Assembly (NCBI RefSeq): GCF_012563325.1
Contig: NZ_CP046232.1
Coordinates: 324,463-388,462, forward strand
Origin: Enterobacteriaceae endosymbiont of Plateumaris braccata
GTDB lineage: Bacteria > Pseudomonadota > Gammaproteobacteria > Enterobacterales > Enterobacteriaceae
Direction: 5' to 3'
Length of the DNA: 64,000 nt
Position 1 is the first letter of the stretch. The number at the start of each line of letters is the position of its first letter. The notes under the pieces were generated by a model. It made no database searches. It saw only the letters and a program-made list of their open reading frames with translations, and was not told where the DNA came from. Position numbers and translations under genes: made by a program. This document shows positions 53,939 through 64,000 of this stretch, piece by piece.

Positions 53939-54797
53939 TAAAATTTATATTTTTTATTTTAATTTTTAATTTACCATTATTATATAATATTATTTTAATT
54001 ATTTTTTTAAAGTTAATTTTTTTTTTTTGATTTAAATCATTATTTATAATAGGTGTATTTATTGCTTTATTATATTCTTTTTTTGTAATTACATTTTTAT
54101 ATAACATTCTTTTTAAGACTATATTTCTTCTTTTTTTTGTTTTTTCTACAGATGCTATAGGATTATAAACAGATGGATTTTTAGGTAATCCTGCTAAAAT
54201 AGCTATTTCACTTAATGTTAATTGATCTAATGTTTTATGAAAATATATTCTAGATGCTTCAACTATTCCATAAGTATTTTGTCCTAAATAAGTTTTATTT
54301 AAATATAATTCAAGAATATCTTTTTTAGATAAATATTGTTCTATTTTTATAGCTAATAATATTTCTTTTATTTTTCTTATAAAACTTTTTTTAGGAGTAA
54401 GAAAAAAATTACGTGCTAATTGTTGAGTGATGGTACTACCACCTTGTGTTATATGTCCTGATATAATTAAATTCATGAATGCTCTAAAAATAGCTTTTAT
54501 ATCAAATCCGTTATGACTATAAAATTTATTATCTTCAATAATAAGAAAAGCTTGTATAATTATTTTTGGTACATTATCTATTGAAATATAATTAAAATAA
54601 TCTATATTAGAATTTGTTATTAATATTTTATTTTCATGAGTAATATTAACAGGTGATTTTACTTGCATTTTTTTTATATTTCTTATATCTGATAAATTAT
54701 TTATAATTTGATTTAAAAAAAAATATGAATAGATAGTAATAAATATTGTTATTACCATTAAAGAATATTTTCTAGAAAAAATTTTTTTAAATTTCAT
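53928..54797 (-). CDS. mrcA: PBP1A reduced to its glycosyltransferase domain
   Basis: Full-length PBP1A (850 residues in E. coli) polymerises and cross-links peptidoglycan. This 289-residue product has the membrane anchor (about 12-30) and a complete GT51 domain: EDNKFYSHNGFD with catalytic Glu88, GGSTITQQLARNFFL (119-133), RKIKEILLAIKIEQ with the second key Glu145, and ELYLNKTYLGQNTYG (163-177). It ends after KRMLYKNVITKKEY and a Lys/Ile-rich tail; the SxxK, SxN and KTG motifs of the transpeptidase are entirely absent. It sits next to aroK, where mrcA lies in E. coli with hofMNOPQ between. It is probably a working monofunctional transglycosylase; a decaying gene is the alternative. Confidence 0.9.
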   Translation of the reverse strand: MKFKKIFSRKYSLMVITIFITIYSYFFLNQIINNLSDIRNIKKMQVKSPVNITHENKILITNSNIDYFNYISIDNVPKIIIQAFLIIEDNKFYSHNGFDIKAIFRAFMNLIISGHITQGGSTITQQLARNFFLTPKKSFIRKIKEILLAIKIEQYLSKKDILELYLNKTYLGQNTYGIVEASRIYFHKTLDQLTLSEIAILAGLPKNPSVYNPIASVEKTKKRRNIVLKRMLYKNVITKKEYNKAINTPIINNDLNQKKKINFKKIIKIILYNNGKLKIKIKNINFIYR

Positions 54798-54934
54798 TTA
54801 ATATTTAAACTATTATGAAATATATAATTAATAATATATGATAAATTTAATTTATAATAAATATATATTTTTATTTAAATAGTTATTTATATAATAAAAA
54901 AATATTAAATAAATTATTTACTATTGAAAAAATT

Positions 54935-54971
54935 AAATTTATGATTTAACTTTAAGTTAAATTATAAATTT
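54935..54971. repeat. imperfect 37-bp palindrome upstream of aroK
   Basis: Two 18-base arms (54935-54952 and 54954-54971) around one central base are complementary except for one G-T style mismatch. It lies in the 281-base divergent gap between mrcA and aroK, about 107 bases upstream of aroK. It could be an operator-like element or a relic of the lost hof genes. Confidence 0.45.
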
Positions 54972-55078
54972 ATTATAAAATATAAAAATTTGCAAAAAGT
55001 AATATTAAAATTATATATATAATATATATATTCAAAAATTTATTAACAATAATTTAAATTATTAGTACTAATAAGAAA

Positions 55079-55603
55079 ATGGCAGAAAAAAGAAATATAT
55101 TTTTAATAGGTCCTATGGGAGCAGGAAAAAGTACAATTGGGCGTCAATTAGCTAATCAATTAAATATGGAATTTTTTGATTCTGATGAAGAAATTGAACG
55201 TCGTACTGGAGCTGATATAAATTGGGTTTTTGATGTAGAAGGAGAATCAGGATTTAGAAAACGTGAAAGAAAAATTATTAATGAAATTACTATTAAAAAA
55301 GGAATTGTTTTAGCTACAGGTGGAGGTTCTGTAACTTCTAAAGAAACACGTAAATATTTATCATCTAGAGGAATAGTTGTTTATTTAAAAACTACTATAG
55401 AAAAACAACTAATTCGTACTCAAAGAGATAAAAAACGACCTTTATTAAATAATCAAAATAAACCTGCTATAGAAATTTTACAGAATTTAGCTAAAAAAAG
55501 AAATCCTTTATATAAGGAAATAGCTGATATTATTATTAAAACAGATAAACAAAATGCTAAAATTGTTACCAATCAACTTATTAACTTATTAGAAAAAAAT
55601 TAA
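55079..55603 (+). CDS. aroK: shikimate kinase I
   Basis: AroK phosphorylates shikimate in aromatic amino-acid synthesis. The 174-residue product (E. coli 173) has the P-loop GPMGAGKST (11-19), the shikimate-binding FDSDEEIE (Asp34 region), GFRKRER with the conserved arginine, and ATGGGSV (about 78-84). It is one of the best-conserved proteins in the window. aroB follows after 35 bases as in E. coli. Confidence 0.97.
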   Translation: MAEKRNIFLIGPMGAGKSTIGRQLANQLNMEFFDSDEEIERRTGADINWVFDVEGESGFRKRERKIINEITIKKGIVLATGGGSVTSKETRKYLSSRGIVVYLKTTIEKQLIRTQRDKKRPLLNNQNKPAIEILQNLAKKRNPLYKEIADIIIKTDKQNAKIVTNQLINLLEKN

Positions 55604-55638
55604 TATTCAAATGAATATCTTAAGGAATTAGAATTAGT

Positions 55639-56739
55639 ATGATAGATACTATTTTAGTAAAAACAAAAAAACATAATTATTCTATTACAATAGGTTTTGA
55701 TTTATTTGATACGCCATATTTATTTAGTAGTTTTAAATATGGTGATCAAACAATGATTATTACTAACCAAAAAATATTTACTCTTTATTTTAAAAAAATA
55801 TTTAATACATTAAAAAATATTGGTATAAAAGTAGATTATATTATTTTACCAGATGGTGAAAAATATAAAACATTAACAACAATGAATATTATTTATTCAA
55901 CTCTATTAAAAAAATTACATAGTAGAGATACTACATTAATTTCTTTAGGTGGTGGTGTAATTAGTGATATAACTGGTTTTGCAGCATCTAGTTATCAACG
56001 AGGAGTAAAATTAATACATATTCCAACTACTTTATTATCTCAAGTAGATGCTTCTATAGGTGGTAAAACTGGTGTTAATCATAATTTAGGTAAAAATATG
56101 ATAGGAAGTTTTTATCAACCTAATTCTGTTATAATTAATTTAAATTATTTAAATACATTATCGAAAAGAGAATTTTCTTCTGGAATGGCAGAAGTTATTA
56201 AATATAGTATTATATTTGATAATATTTTTTTTCATTGGTTAGAAAAAAATATTAATAAATTATTAAATTTAGATAAACAATCTATAAATTATTGTATTTA
56301 TAAATGTTGTACATTTAAATCAAAAATTATTTCTGAAGATGAAAATGAAAAAAATCAAAGAGTTTTATTAAATTTAGGACACACTTATGGACATGCAATA
56401 GAGTCAGAAATAAATTATGATGGTACATGGACACATGGAGAAGCAATATCAGTTGGTATGATTATGTCATGTATAACTGCAGAAAAATTGAACTTATTTA
56501 ATAAATATGATACGTTGAGAATAATAAATTTATTAAAAAAATGTAATTTACCATTTCAAAATCCTAAATTTATGAATACAAAAAAATATTTAAAATATAT
56601 GTTTTTAGATAAGAAAGTTCATAATAATAAAATTCATTTAGTTATACCTATAAAGATAGGAAAAGTAATAATAAGTAACAATATTAATAAAAATATTATT
56701 TCTGACTCAGTTAAACAATCTACAAATTTAATAAATTAA
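55639..56739 (+). CDS. aroB: 3-dehydroquinate synthase
   Basis: AroB forms 3-dehydroquinate from DAHP. The 366-residue product (E. coli 362) has the NAD-binding SLGGGVISDITGFAASSYQRG (about 96-116), the metal ligands Glu in SGMAEVIKYSII and the histidines in LNLGHTYGHAIE (about 245-256) and THGEAISVGM (about 268-277). It forms an operon with aroK. damX and dam, downstream in E. coli, are missing. Confidence 0.97.
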   Translation: MIDTILVKTKKHNYSITIGFDLFDTPYLFSSFKYGDQTMIITNQKIFTLYFKKIFNTLKNIGIKVDYIILPDGEKYKTLTTMNIIYSTLLKKLHSRDTTLISLGGGVISDITGFAASSYQRGVKLIHIPTTLLSQVDASIGGKTGVNHNLGKNMIGSFYQPNSVIINLNYLNTLSKREFSSGMAEVIKYSIIFDNIFFHWLEKNINKLLNLDKQSINYCIYKCCTFKSKIISEDENEKNQRVLLNLGHTYGHAIESEINYDGTWTHGEAISVGMIMSCITAEKLNLFNKYDTLRIINLLKKCNLPFQNPKFMNTKKYLKYMFLDKKVHNNKIHLVIPIKIGKVIISNNINKNIISDSVKQSTNLIN

Positions 56740-56791
56740 AATTTGATTTAATATATATTATAATTATGATTATATCTATAAATATACAAAA

Positions 56792-57466
56792 ATGAATAAG
56801 TATTTTCTTGCTGCATCTATTTTATCAGCTAATTTTTCTTATTTAGGAAAAGAAATTAATGATGTTATTATAGCTGGAGTAGATATAATACATTTCGATA
56901 TTATGGATAACCATTATGTCCCTAATTTAACTATAGGACCATTAGTACTAAAATCACTAAGAGATTGCGGTATTACAAATCTTATTGATGTACATTTAAT
57001 GACAAAACCAGTTGATAATTTAATTATTTCTTGTGCTCAAGCTGGAGCTGATTATATTACTTTTCATCCAGAATGTTCATATCATATTGATCGTAGTATT
57101 TCTTTAATAAAAGAATATGGTTGTAAAGCAGGATTAGCTTTTAATCCTTCTACCTCATTAGATTATTTAGATTATATAATAGATAAATTAGATATAATAT
57201 TAATTATGTCAGTAAATCCTGGATTTGAAGGACAAAAATTTATTCCGAAAATTTTTAATAAAATTATTAAAGCAAGAAAAATAATTGATCAGAAACAAAA
57301 AAATATATTGCTTTCAGTTGATGGAGGTGTGAATATACAAAATATAAGTAAAATAATAAGTTCTGGAGCTAATGTATTAGTATTAGGTTCCACTATATTT
57401 AAAAATATATTATCTTATAAAGAAGTAATTAAACAAATTAAAATAAAATTAAACAATATAATATAG
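56792..57466 (+). CDS. rpe: ribulose-phosphate 3-epimerase
   Basis: Rpe interconverts ribulose-5-phosphate and xylulose-5-phosphate in the pentose phosphate pathway. The 224-residue product (E. coli 225) has the TIM-barrel motifs AASILSANFSYLG, the metal/substrate residues in HFDIMDNHYVPNLTIGP (about 35-51), DVHLM, MSVNPGFEGQKFIPK (about 141-155) and VDGGVN near 177. It is between aroB and trpS, with gph lost. Confidence 0.97.
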   Translation: MNKYFLAASILSANFSYLGKEINDVIIAGVDIIHFDIMDNHYVPNLTIGPLVLKSLRDCGITNLIDVHLMTKPVDNLIISCAQAGADYITFHPECSYHIDRSISLIKEYGCKAGLAFNPSTSLDYLDYIIDKLDIILIMSVNPGFEGQKFIPKIFNKIIKARKIIDQKQKNILLSVDGGVNIQNISKIISSGANVLVLGSTIFKNILSYKEVIKQIKIKLNNII

Positions 57467-57522
57467 TATATATTTAAAATTAATATTTTAATTATCTTTT
57501 AACTTTAAAAGAACAATATTAT

Positions 57523-58542
57523 ATGTTAACTAAACCAACAGTATTTAGTGCTATTCAACCTACAGGTAATTTAACAATTGGAAATTATATAGGCGCATTG
57601 AAACAATGGAATGAAATTCAAAAAAAATATTTCTGTATTTATTGTATTGCAGATTTACATTCTTTAACTATATACCAAAAACCAAATATTTTAAATAAAA
57701 ATATTTTAGATACATTAGCTATTTTTTTAGCATGTGATATTGATCCAAATAAAAATATTATTTTTATACAATCTCATGTTCCTCAACATACACAATTAAG
57801 TTGGATATTAAATTGTTTTACCTATTTTGGTGAATTAAAAAGAATGATTCAATTTAAAGAGAAAATGTTATTATTTAAAAATAAAAATATCAATATTGGG
57901 TTATTTAATTATCCTATATTAATGGCAGCTGATATTTTATTATATCAAGCAGATAAAATACCAGTAGGAAAAGATCAAATTCAACATATTGAAATGGCTA
58001 GAAAAATAGCTATAAGATTTAATTCTATTTATGGAAATATATTTACAATACCAGAAAAAATTATTAATCCTAATAAAGGATCATGTATAATGTCATTATT
58101 AAATCCTTTGAAAAAAATGTCTAAATCTGATTCAAATTCTAATAATGTTATTAATTTATTTGATAAAATTGATATAATTAGAAAAAAAATTAATAATGCT
58201 GTTACTGATTCTGATATTCCTCCTAATATTATTTATGATAAAACTAATAAACCAGGTATTTCTAATTTACTTAGCATATTATCGAATATTACTAATGTTT
58301 CTATTCAAAATTTAGAAAAAGAATTTAAAGGAAAAATTTATAATGATTTAAAAAAATCTGTAATAGATAACTTATATATATTTTTAAATAAATTTCAAAA
58401 AAAATACTCTAAATATAGAGAAAATAAAAAACTATTAAATAATATTATTATTAATGGATCTCATAAAGCTCAAAAAAAAGCAAAAATTACATTAAATAAT
58501 ATTAATAATATTATTGGACTATATAATAAAAAAATTTTATAA
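57523..58542 (+). CDS. trpS: tryptophanyl-tRNA synthetase
   Basis: TrpRS charges tRNA-Trp. The 339-residue product (E. coli 334) has the class I HIGH equivalent in PTGNLTIGNYIGAL (TIGN, about 14-27), AADILLYQADKIPVGKDQIQH with substrate contacts (about 130-150), and KKMSKSDSN near 198. It ends the aroK-aroB-rpe-trpS run and converges on crp after 24 bases. Confidence 0.97.
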   Translation: MLTKPTVFSAIQPTGNLTIGNYIGALKQWNEIQKKYFCIYCIADLHSLTIYQKPNILNKNILDTLAIFLACDIDPNKNIIFIQSHVPQHTQLSWILNCFTYFGELKRMIQFKEKMLLFKNKNINIGLFNYPILMAADILLYQADKIPVGKDQIQHIEMARKIAIRFNSIYGNIFTIPEKIINPNKGSCIMSLLNPLKKMSKSDSNSNNVINLFDKIDIIRKKINNAVTDSDIPPNIIYDKTNKPGISNLLSILSNITNVSIQNLEKEFKGKIYNDLKKSVIDNLYIFLNKFQKKYSKYRENKKLLNNIIINGSHKAQKKAKITLNNINNIIGLYNKKIL

Positions 58543-58565
58543 TATATATTTTAATAGTATAAATT

Positions 58566-59198
58566 TTAACGAGTGCCATAAACAACAATTGTTTTTCCAT
58601 GAGCATAAATTATATTTTGATCTTTAAGATTTTTAAATATACGTCCTACTGTCTCTCTTGAACAACCAACTATTTTACCAATTTCTTGTCTAGTAATTTT
58701 GATTTGCATACCATGAGGATGAGTAATTGCATCAGGACTTTTAGCTAAATTTAATAATGTTTTTACTATTCTATCACTTACATCTAAAAAAGCTAAATTA
58801 CTGACTTTTTTTGATGTAATTTGTAATCTGTAAGCTATTTGAGTAGAAATTTTCATAATAATATTATAATTAATTTTAATTAAATTATAAAAATTTTTAT
58901 AAGATATTTCTGCTAATTCACAATCTGTTTTTAATTTTACCCATGCAGTACGTTTATGATTATGAAGAAAAATTCCTAATTCTCCTACAAAATCACCTTT
59001 ATTTAAATAACTAAGAATAATTTCTTTTCCTTTATTATTTTTAATTAAAACTACAACACTACCATTTAATATATAATATAAATTATTTGCTATATCACCT
59101 TTATTTATTAAAATAGTTTTAGCTGAATATTTATTAATATGACAATATGAAAGAAACCATTCTAAAGTAGGATCTTTTTGTGGTTTTAAAACTACCAT
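58566..59198 (-). CDS. crp: cAMP receptor protein (Crp)
   Basis: Crp is the cAMP-dependent global regulator. The 210-residue product has the E. coli length. The cyclic-nucleotide domain retains the phosphate-binding GELG (Gly71, Glu72 in mature numbering), Arg82, and Arg123/Thr127/Ser128 in RLQITSKKV; only Ser83 is replaced by Thr. The C-helix is followed by a winged helix-turn-helix with [22 protein letters not shown] (about 169-190), almost unchanged in the recognition helix. Promoter targets cannot be inferred. In E. coli crp is in the same chromosomal region but separated from trpS by the nir-cysG and argD genes, all missing here. Confidence 0.96.
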   Translation of the reverse strand: MVVLKPQKDPTLEWFLSYCHINKYSAKTILINKGDIANNLYYILNGSVVVLIKNNKGKEIILSYLNKGDFVGELGIFLHNHKRTAWVKLKTDCELAEISYKNFYNLIKINYNIIMKISTQIAYRLQITSKKVSNLAFLDVSDRIVKTLLNLAKSPDAITHPHGMQIKITRQEIGKIVGCSRETVGRIFKNLKDQNIIYAHGKTIVVYGTR

Positions 59199-59405
59199 TA
59201 ATTATCCTTTATAATTTATATATTTAATTACAATTTTATTATCTTTAATAAAGATATAATAGAATATATTATTAATATAACAAATATTAAAAAAAATATA
59301 TAGTATATAAATACTATTTATAACTAAATATATAATTTATAAAAATATTATAAAATATATAATTTATAATGTTTTATTAATAAAAATATAATTCGGAATT
59401 TCAAT

Positions 59406-60323
59406 ATGAAATCTTTTGATACAGAACAAAAAGAATATATAGATAAATTTTTTAGTAAATCATTTAGTAAATGTAATATATCGTTTGAAATTTTTCCTCC
59501 TGCTGATTGTGAAATAGAATCTAAATTTTGGAATTTCATTAAAATTTTAATAAAATTTAGACCAAAATTTATTTCTATAACATACAGAAATACTAGTAAT
59601 TCTTATAATAAGACTTATAGTATCGTAAAGAAAATTCAAAAATATACTAATATAGAATTAGCTCCTCATATAACATGTATTAATGTAAAAAGTAATGAAT
59701 TATATAATTTAGCAAAAAAATATTGGAAAAATGGAATAAAACATGTTATTGCATTAAGAGGAGATATAATAAATATTAATAAAAATATTAATTCTTTGAT
59801 ATATGCTTCTGATTTAGTGTATTTTTTAAAACAAATAGCAAATTTTAATATTACAGTAGCAGCATATCCTGAAATACATCCAGAATCTAAAAATGCTAAA
59901 GAGGATTTAATTAATTTAAAACGTAAAATAGATGCTGGTGCTACAAGAGCTATTACACAGTTTTTTTTTAATATAGAAACTTACCTTATTTTCCGTGATA
60001 AATGTATATCTCAAGGTATAAATATAGAAATTATACCTGGAATTTTACCTATTAATAATTTTATTCAATTAAAAAAAATGATAAAAATTACAAATATTAA
60101 AATACCGAATTTTATAAATAAAATGTTTCAAAGTTTAAATAAACAAGATGAGAAAATATGTAAATTATTAGGGAGTTTTATTGCTATAGAAATGATAAGA
60201 AAACTCAAAAAAGAAGGTGTAAATCATTTTCATTTTTACACTTTAAATAAATCAGAAATAATTTATGCAATTTGTCTTTATTTGGGTATTAAACCTAATG
60301 AAAATGTTTTTAATAAAACTTAA
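59406..60323 (+). CDS. metF: 5,10-methylenetetrahydrofolate reductase
   Basis: MetF makes 5-methyltetrahydrofolate for methionine synthesis. The 305-residue product (E. coli 296) has the active-site Glu in SFEIFPP (about 29), the FAD-contact APHITCI, ALRGD (about 117-121), AAYPEIHPESK, the RAITQFFFN segment (about 181-189) and the C-terminal HFYTLNKSE. With asd it indicates at least part of a methionine route. It is divergent from crp and convergent with the tRNA-Thr cluster. In E. coli metF lies near rrnB, consistent with the adjacent rRNA genes. Confidence 0.97.
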   Translation: MKSFDTEQKEYIDKFFSKSFSKCNISFEIFPPADCEIESKFWNFIKILIKFRPKFISITYRNTSNSYNKTYSIVKKIQKYTNIELAPHITCINVKSNELYNLAKKYWKNGIKHVIALRGDIININKNINSLIYASDLVYFLKQIANFNITVAAYPEIHPESKNAKEDLINLKRKIDAGATRAITQFFFNIETYLIFRDKCISQGINIEIIPGILPINNFIQLKKMIKITNIKIPNFINKMFQSLNKQDEKICKLLGSFIAIEMIRKLKKEGVNHFHFYTLNKSEIIYAICLYLGIKPNENVFNKT

Positions 60324-60369
60324 CTAAAAATTTATTTTATAAAAAATTGTAAATTACATTAAAAATATT

Positions 60370-60442
60370 TGCTGATACTCAGAATTGAACTGAGGACCTC
60401 ACCCTTACCAAGAGTGTGCTCTACCTACTGAGCTATATCAGC
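60370..60442 (-). tRNA. thrT: tRNA-Thr(GGT)
   Basis: The cloverleaf has acceptor GCTGATA/TATCAGC and anticodon loop TTGGTAA, anticodon GGT. CCA is not encoded. It is the last of the four tRNAs following 5S rRNA and matches E. coli thrT, which precedes tufB there. Confidence 0.97.
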
Positions 60443-60488
60443 AAATTATTACTAAATTATTAGTAATTAATTTTTTTTAATAATCATT

Positions 60489-60559
60489 AGCAAGCAGCGG
60501 GAATTGAACCCGCATCATTAGCTTGGAAGGCTAAGATAATACCATTATACGATGCCTGC
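60489..60559 (-). tRNA. glyT: tRNA-Gly(TCC)
   Basis: The acceptor is GCAGGCA with TGCTTGC (one G-T pair), the anticodon loop CTTCCAA gives TCC, and the T-arm has GGGTTCAATTCCC. The discriminator is T, usual for tRNA-Gly. CCA is not encoded. It corresponds to E. coli glyT. Confidence 0.97.
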
Positions 60560-60564
60560 ATTTT

Positions 60565-60647
60565 TGGTGAGAGAAGGATTCGAACCTTCGAAGTCTTATG
60601 ACGACAGATTTACAGTCTGCTCCCGTTAACCACTTGGGTATCTCACC
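60565..60647 (-). tRNA. tyrU: tRNA-Tyr(GTA)
   Basis: This class II tRNA has acceptor GGTGAGA/TCTCACC, anticodon loop CTGTAAA giving GTA, and a variable arm (GTCGTCATAAGACTTC region). CCA is not encoded. It is five bases from tRNA-Gly, as in E. coli tyrU-glyT. Confidence 0.97.
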
Positions 60648-60691
60648 ATTATAATTACATTTTAAAAATGAGAAAATTAGTAATAATATTT

Positions 60692-60796
<105 letters not shown>

Positions 60797-60878
60797 TTAT
60801 TTTTTATTAAGTATAAAATTAATATAATATTAAATATTAATTAAATTAAATTAAATGAAATCAAATAAAATATTAATT

Positions 60879-60998
60879 AACCCTGGTATTTTCCTACTCT
60901 CACATGAGTAAATCTCATACTACCATCGGCACTACAATGTTTCACTTCTGAGTTCGGAATGGATTCAGGTGGTACCATTGCGTTATTGATACCAGGAT
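60879..60998 (-). rRNA. rrf: 5S ribosomal RNA
   Basis: The minus strand has the 5S helix I (CCTGG with CCAGG), the conserved loops CCGAACTCAGAAGTGAAAC and GCCGATGGTAGT, and a final GAGAGTAGG. The ends are set by alignment with E. coli 5S, giving 120 bases; a few bases of uncertainty remain at each end. It follows 23S rRNA after 52 bases. Confidence 0.95.
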
Positions 60999-61050
60999 TA
61001 AAATTATTAATAATAAATAATTATAATATTTAAAACGATTCTGGTGTTGT

Positions 61051-63980
<2,930 letters not shown>

Positions 63981-64000
63981 TTACAACACCACAATCGTTT

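Noticed and set aside
58531..58572. Possible hairpin between convergent trpS and crp
   Set aside because: Only about seven paired bases with a bulge can be formed; weaker than the other convergent ends and compatible with chance.

Overview
The window is a piece of a very AT-rich, strongly reduced gammaproteobacterial chromosome. The proteins look like shortened, lysine/asparagine/isoleucine-rich versions of Escherichia coli proteins, and gene neighbourhoods follow E. coli order with many genes missing between the survivors. This is the pattern of an obligate insect endosymbiont of the Buchnera/Wigglesworthia/Blochmannia/Baumannia type within or near Enterobacterales; the species cannot be named from this sequence alone. 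There are no insertion sequences, prophages, integrons or CRISPR arrays.

Layout. 1-9300: mrdB-mrdA-holA-leuS-ybeY-miaB and a Met-Leu-Gln tRNA operon, all on the minus strand. 9396-14252: glnS(+), fldA/ybfF(-), pgi(+). 14516-28000, minus strand: deaD, pnp, rpsO, truB (frameshifted), rbfA, infB, nusA, initiator tRNA-Met, tRNA-Leu(GAG), secG, ftsH, rlmE. 28185-46515, minus strand: one continuous block that in transcription order reads fkpA-tusDCB-rpsL-rpsG-fusA-tuf-secE-nusG-rplKAJL-rpoBC; in E. coli this is two distant operons. 46672-54797: asd, a secreted phospholipase-D-family nuclease, ung, rpsF-rpsR-rplI, 4.5S RNA, dnaX, htpG, and an mrcA that keeps only its glycosyltransferase half. 55079-60323: aroK-aroB-rpe-trpS, crp, metF. 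60370-64000, minus strand: Thr-Gly-Tyr-Thr tRNAs, 5S rRNA and 23S rRNA reaching almost to the window edge.

How it works together. Most genes serve transcription and translation: core RNA polymerase, NusA/NusG, ribosomal proteins, EF-Tu, EF-G, IF2, tRNA synthetases, tRNA and rRNA modification (MiaB, TusBCD, TruB, RlmE), and RNA decay (PNPase, DeaD). A small envelope set (RodA, PBP2, a transglycosylase-only PBP1A, FkpA, SecE/SecG, FtsH) suggests residual wall growth and secretion. Asd, AroK, AroB and MetF are fragments of amino-acid pathways typical of nutritional symbionts. Crp is the only classical global regulator seen.

I found no unnamed multi-gene system. The observations most worth a second look are signs of decay and compensation: a poly(A) frameshift in truB; a leucyl-tRNA synthetase whose proofreading motif is gone while its synthetic site is intact; truncation of DnaX and PBP1A to minimal domains; fusion of the str and tufB-rpoBC operons at a single tuf gene; long AT-only perfect palindromes at gene ends; a tRNA-Thr inside a 23-bp perfect inverted repeat; and a secreted HKD nuclease that does not fit the housekeeping background.
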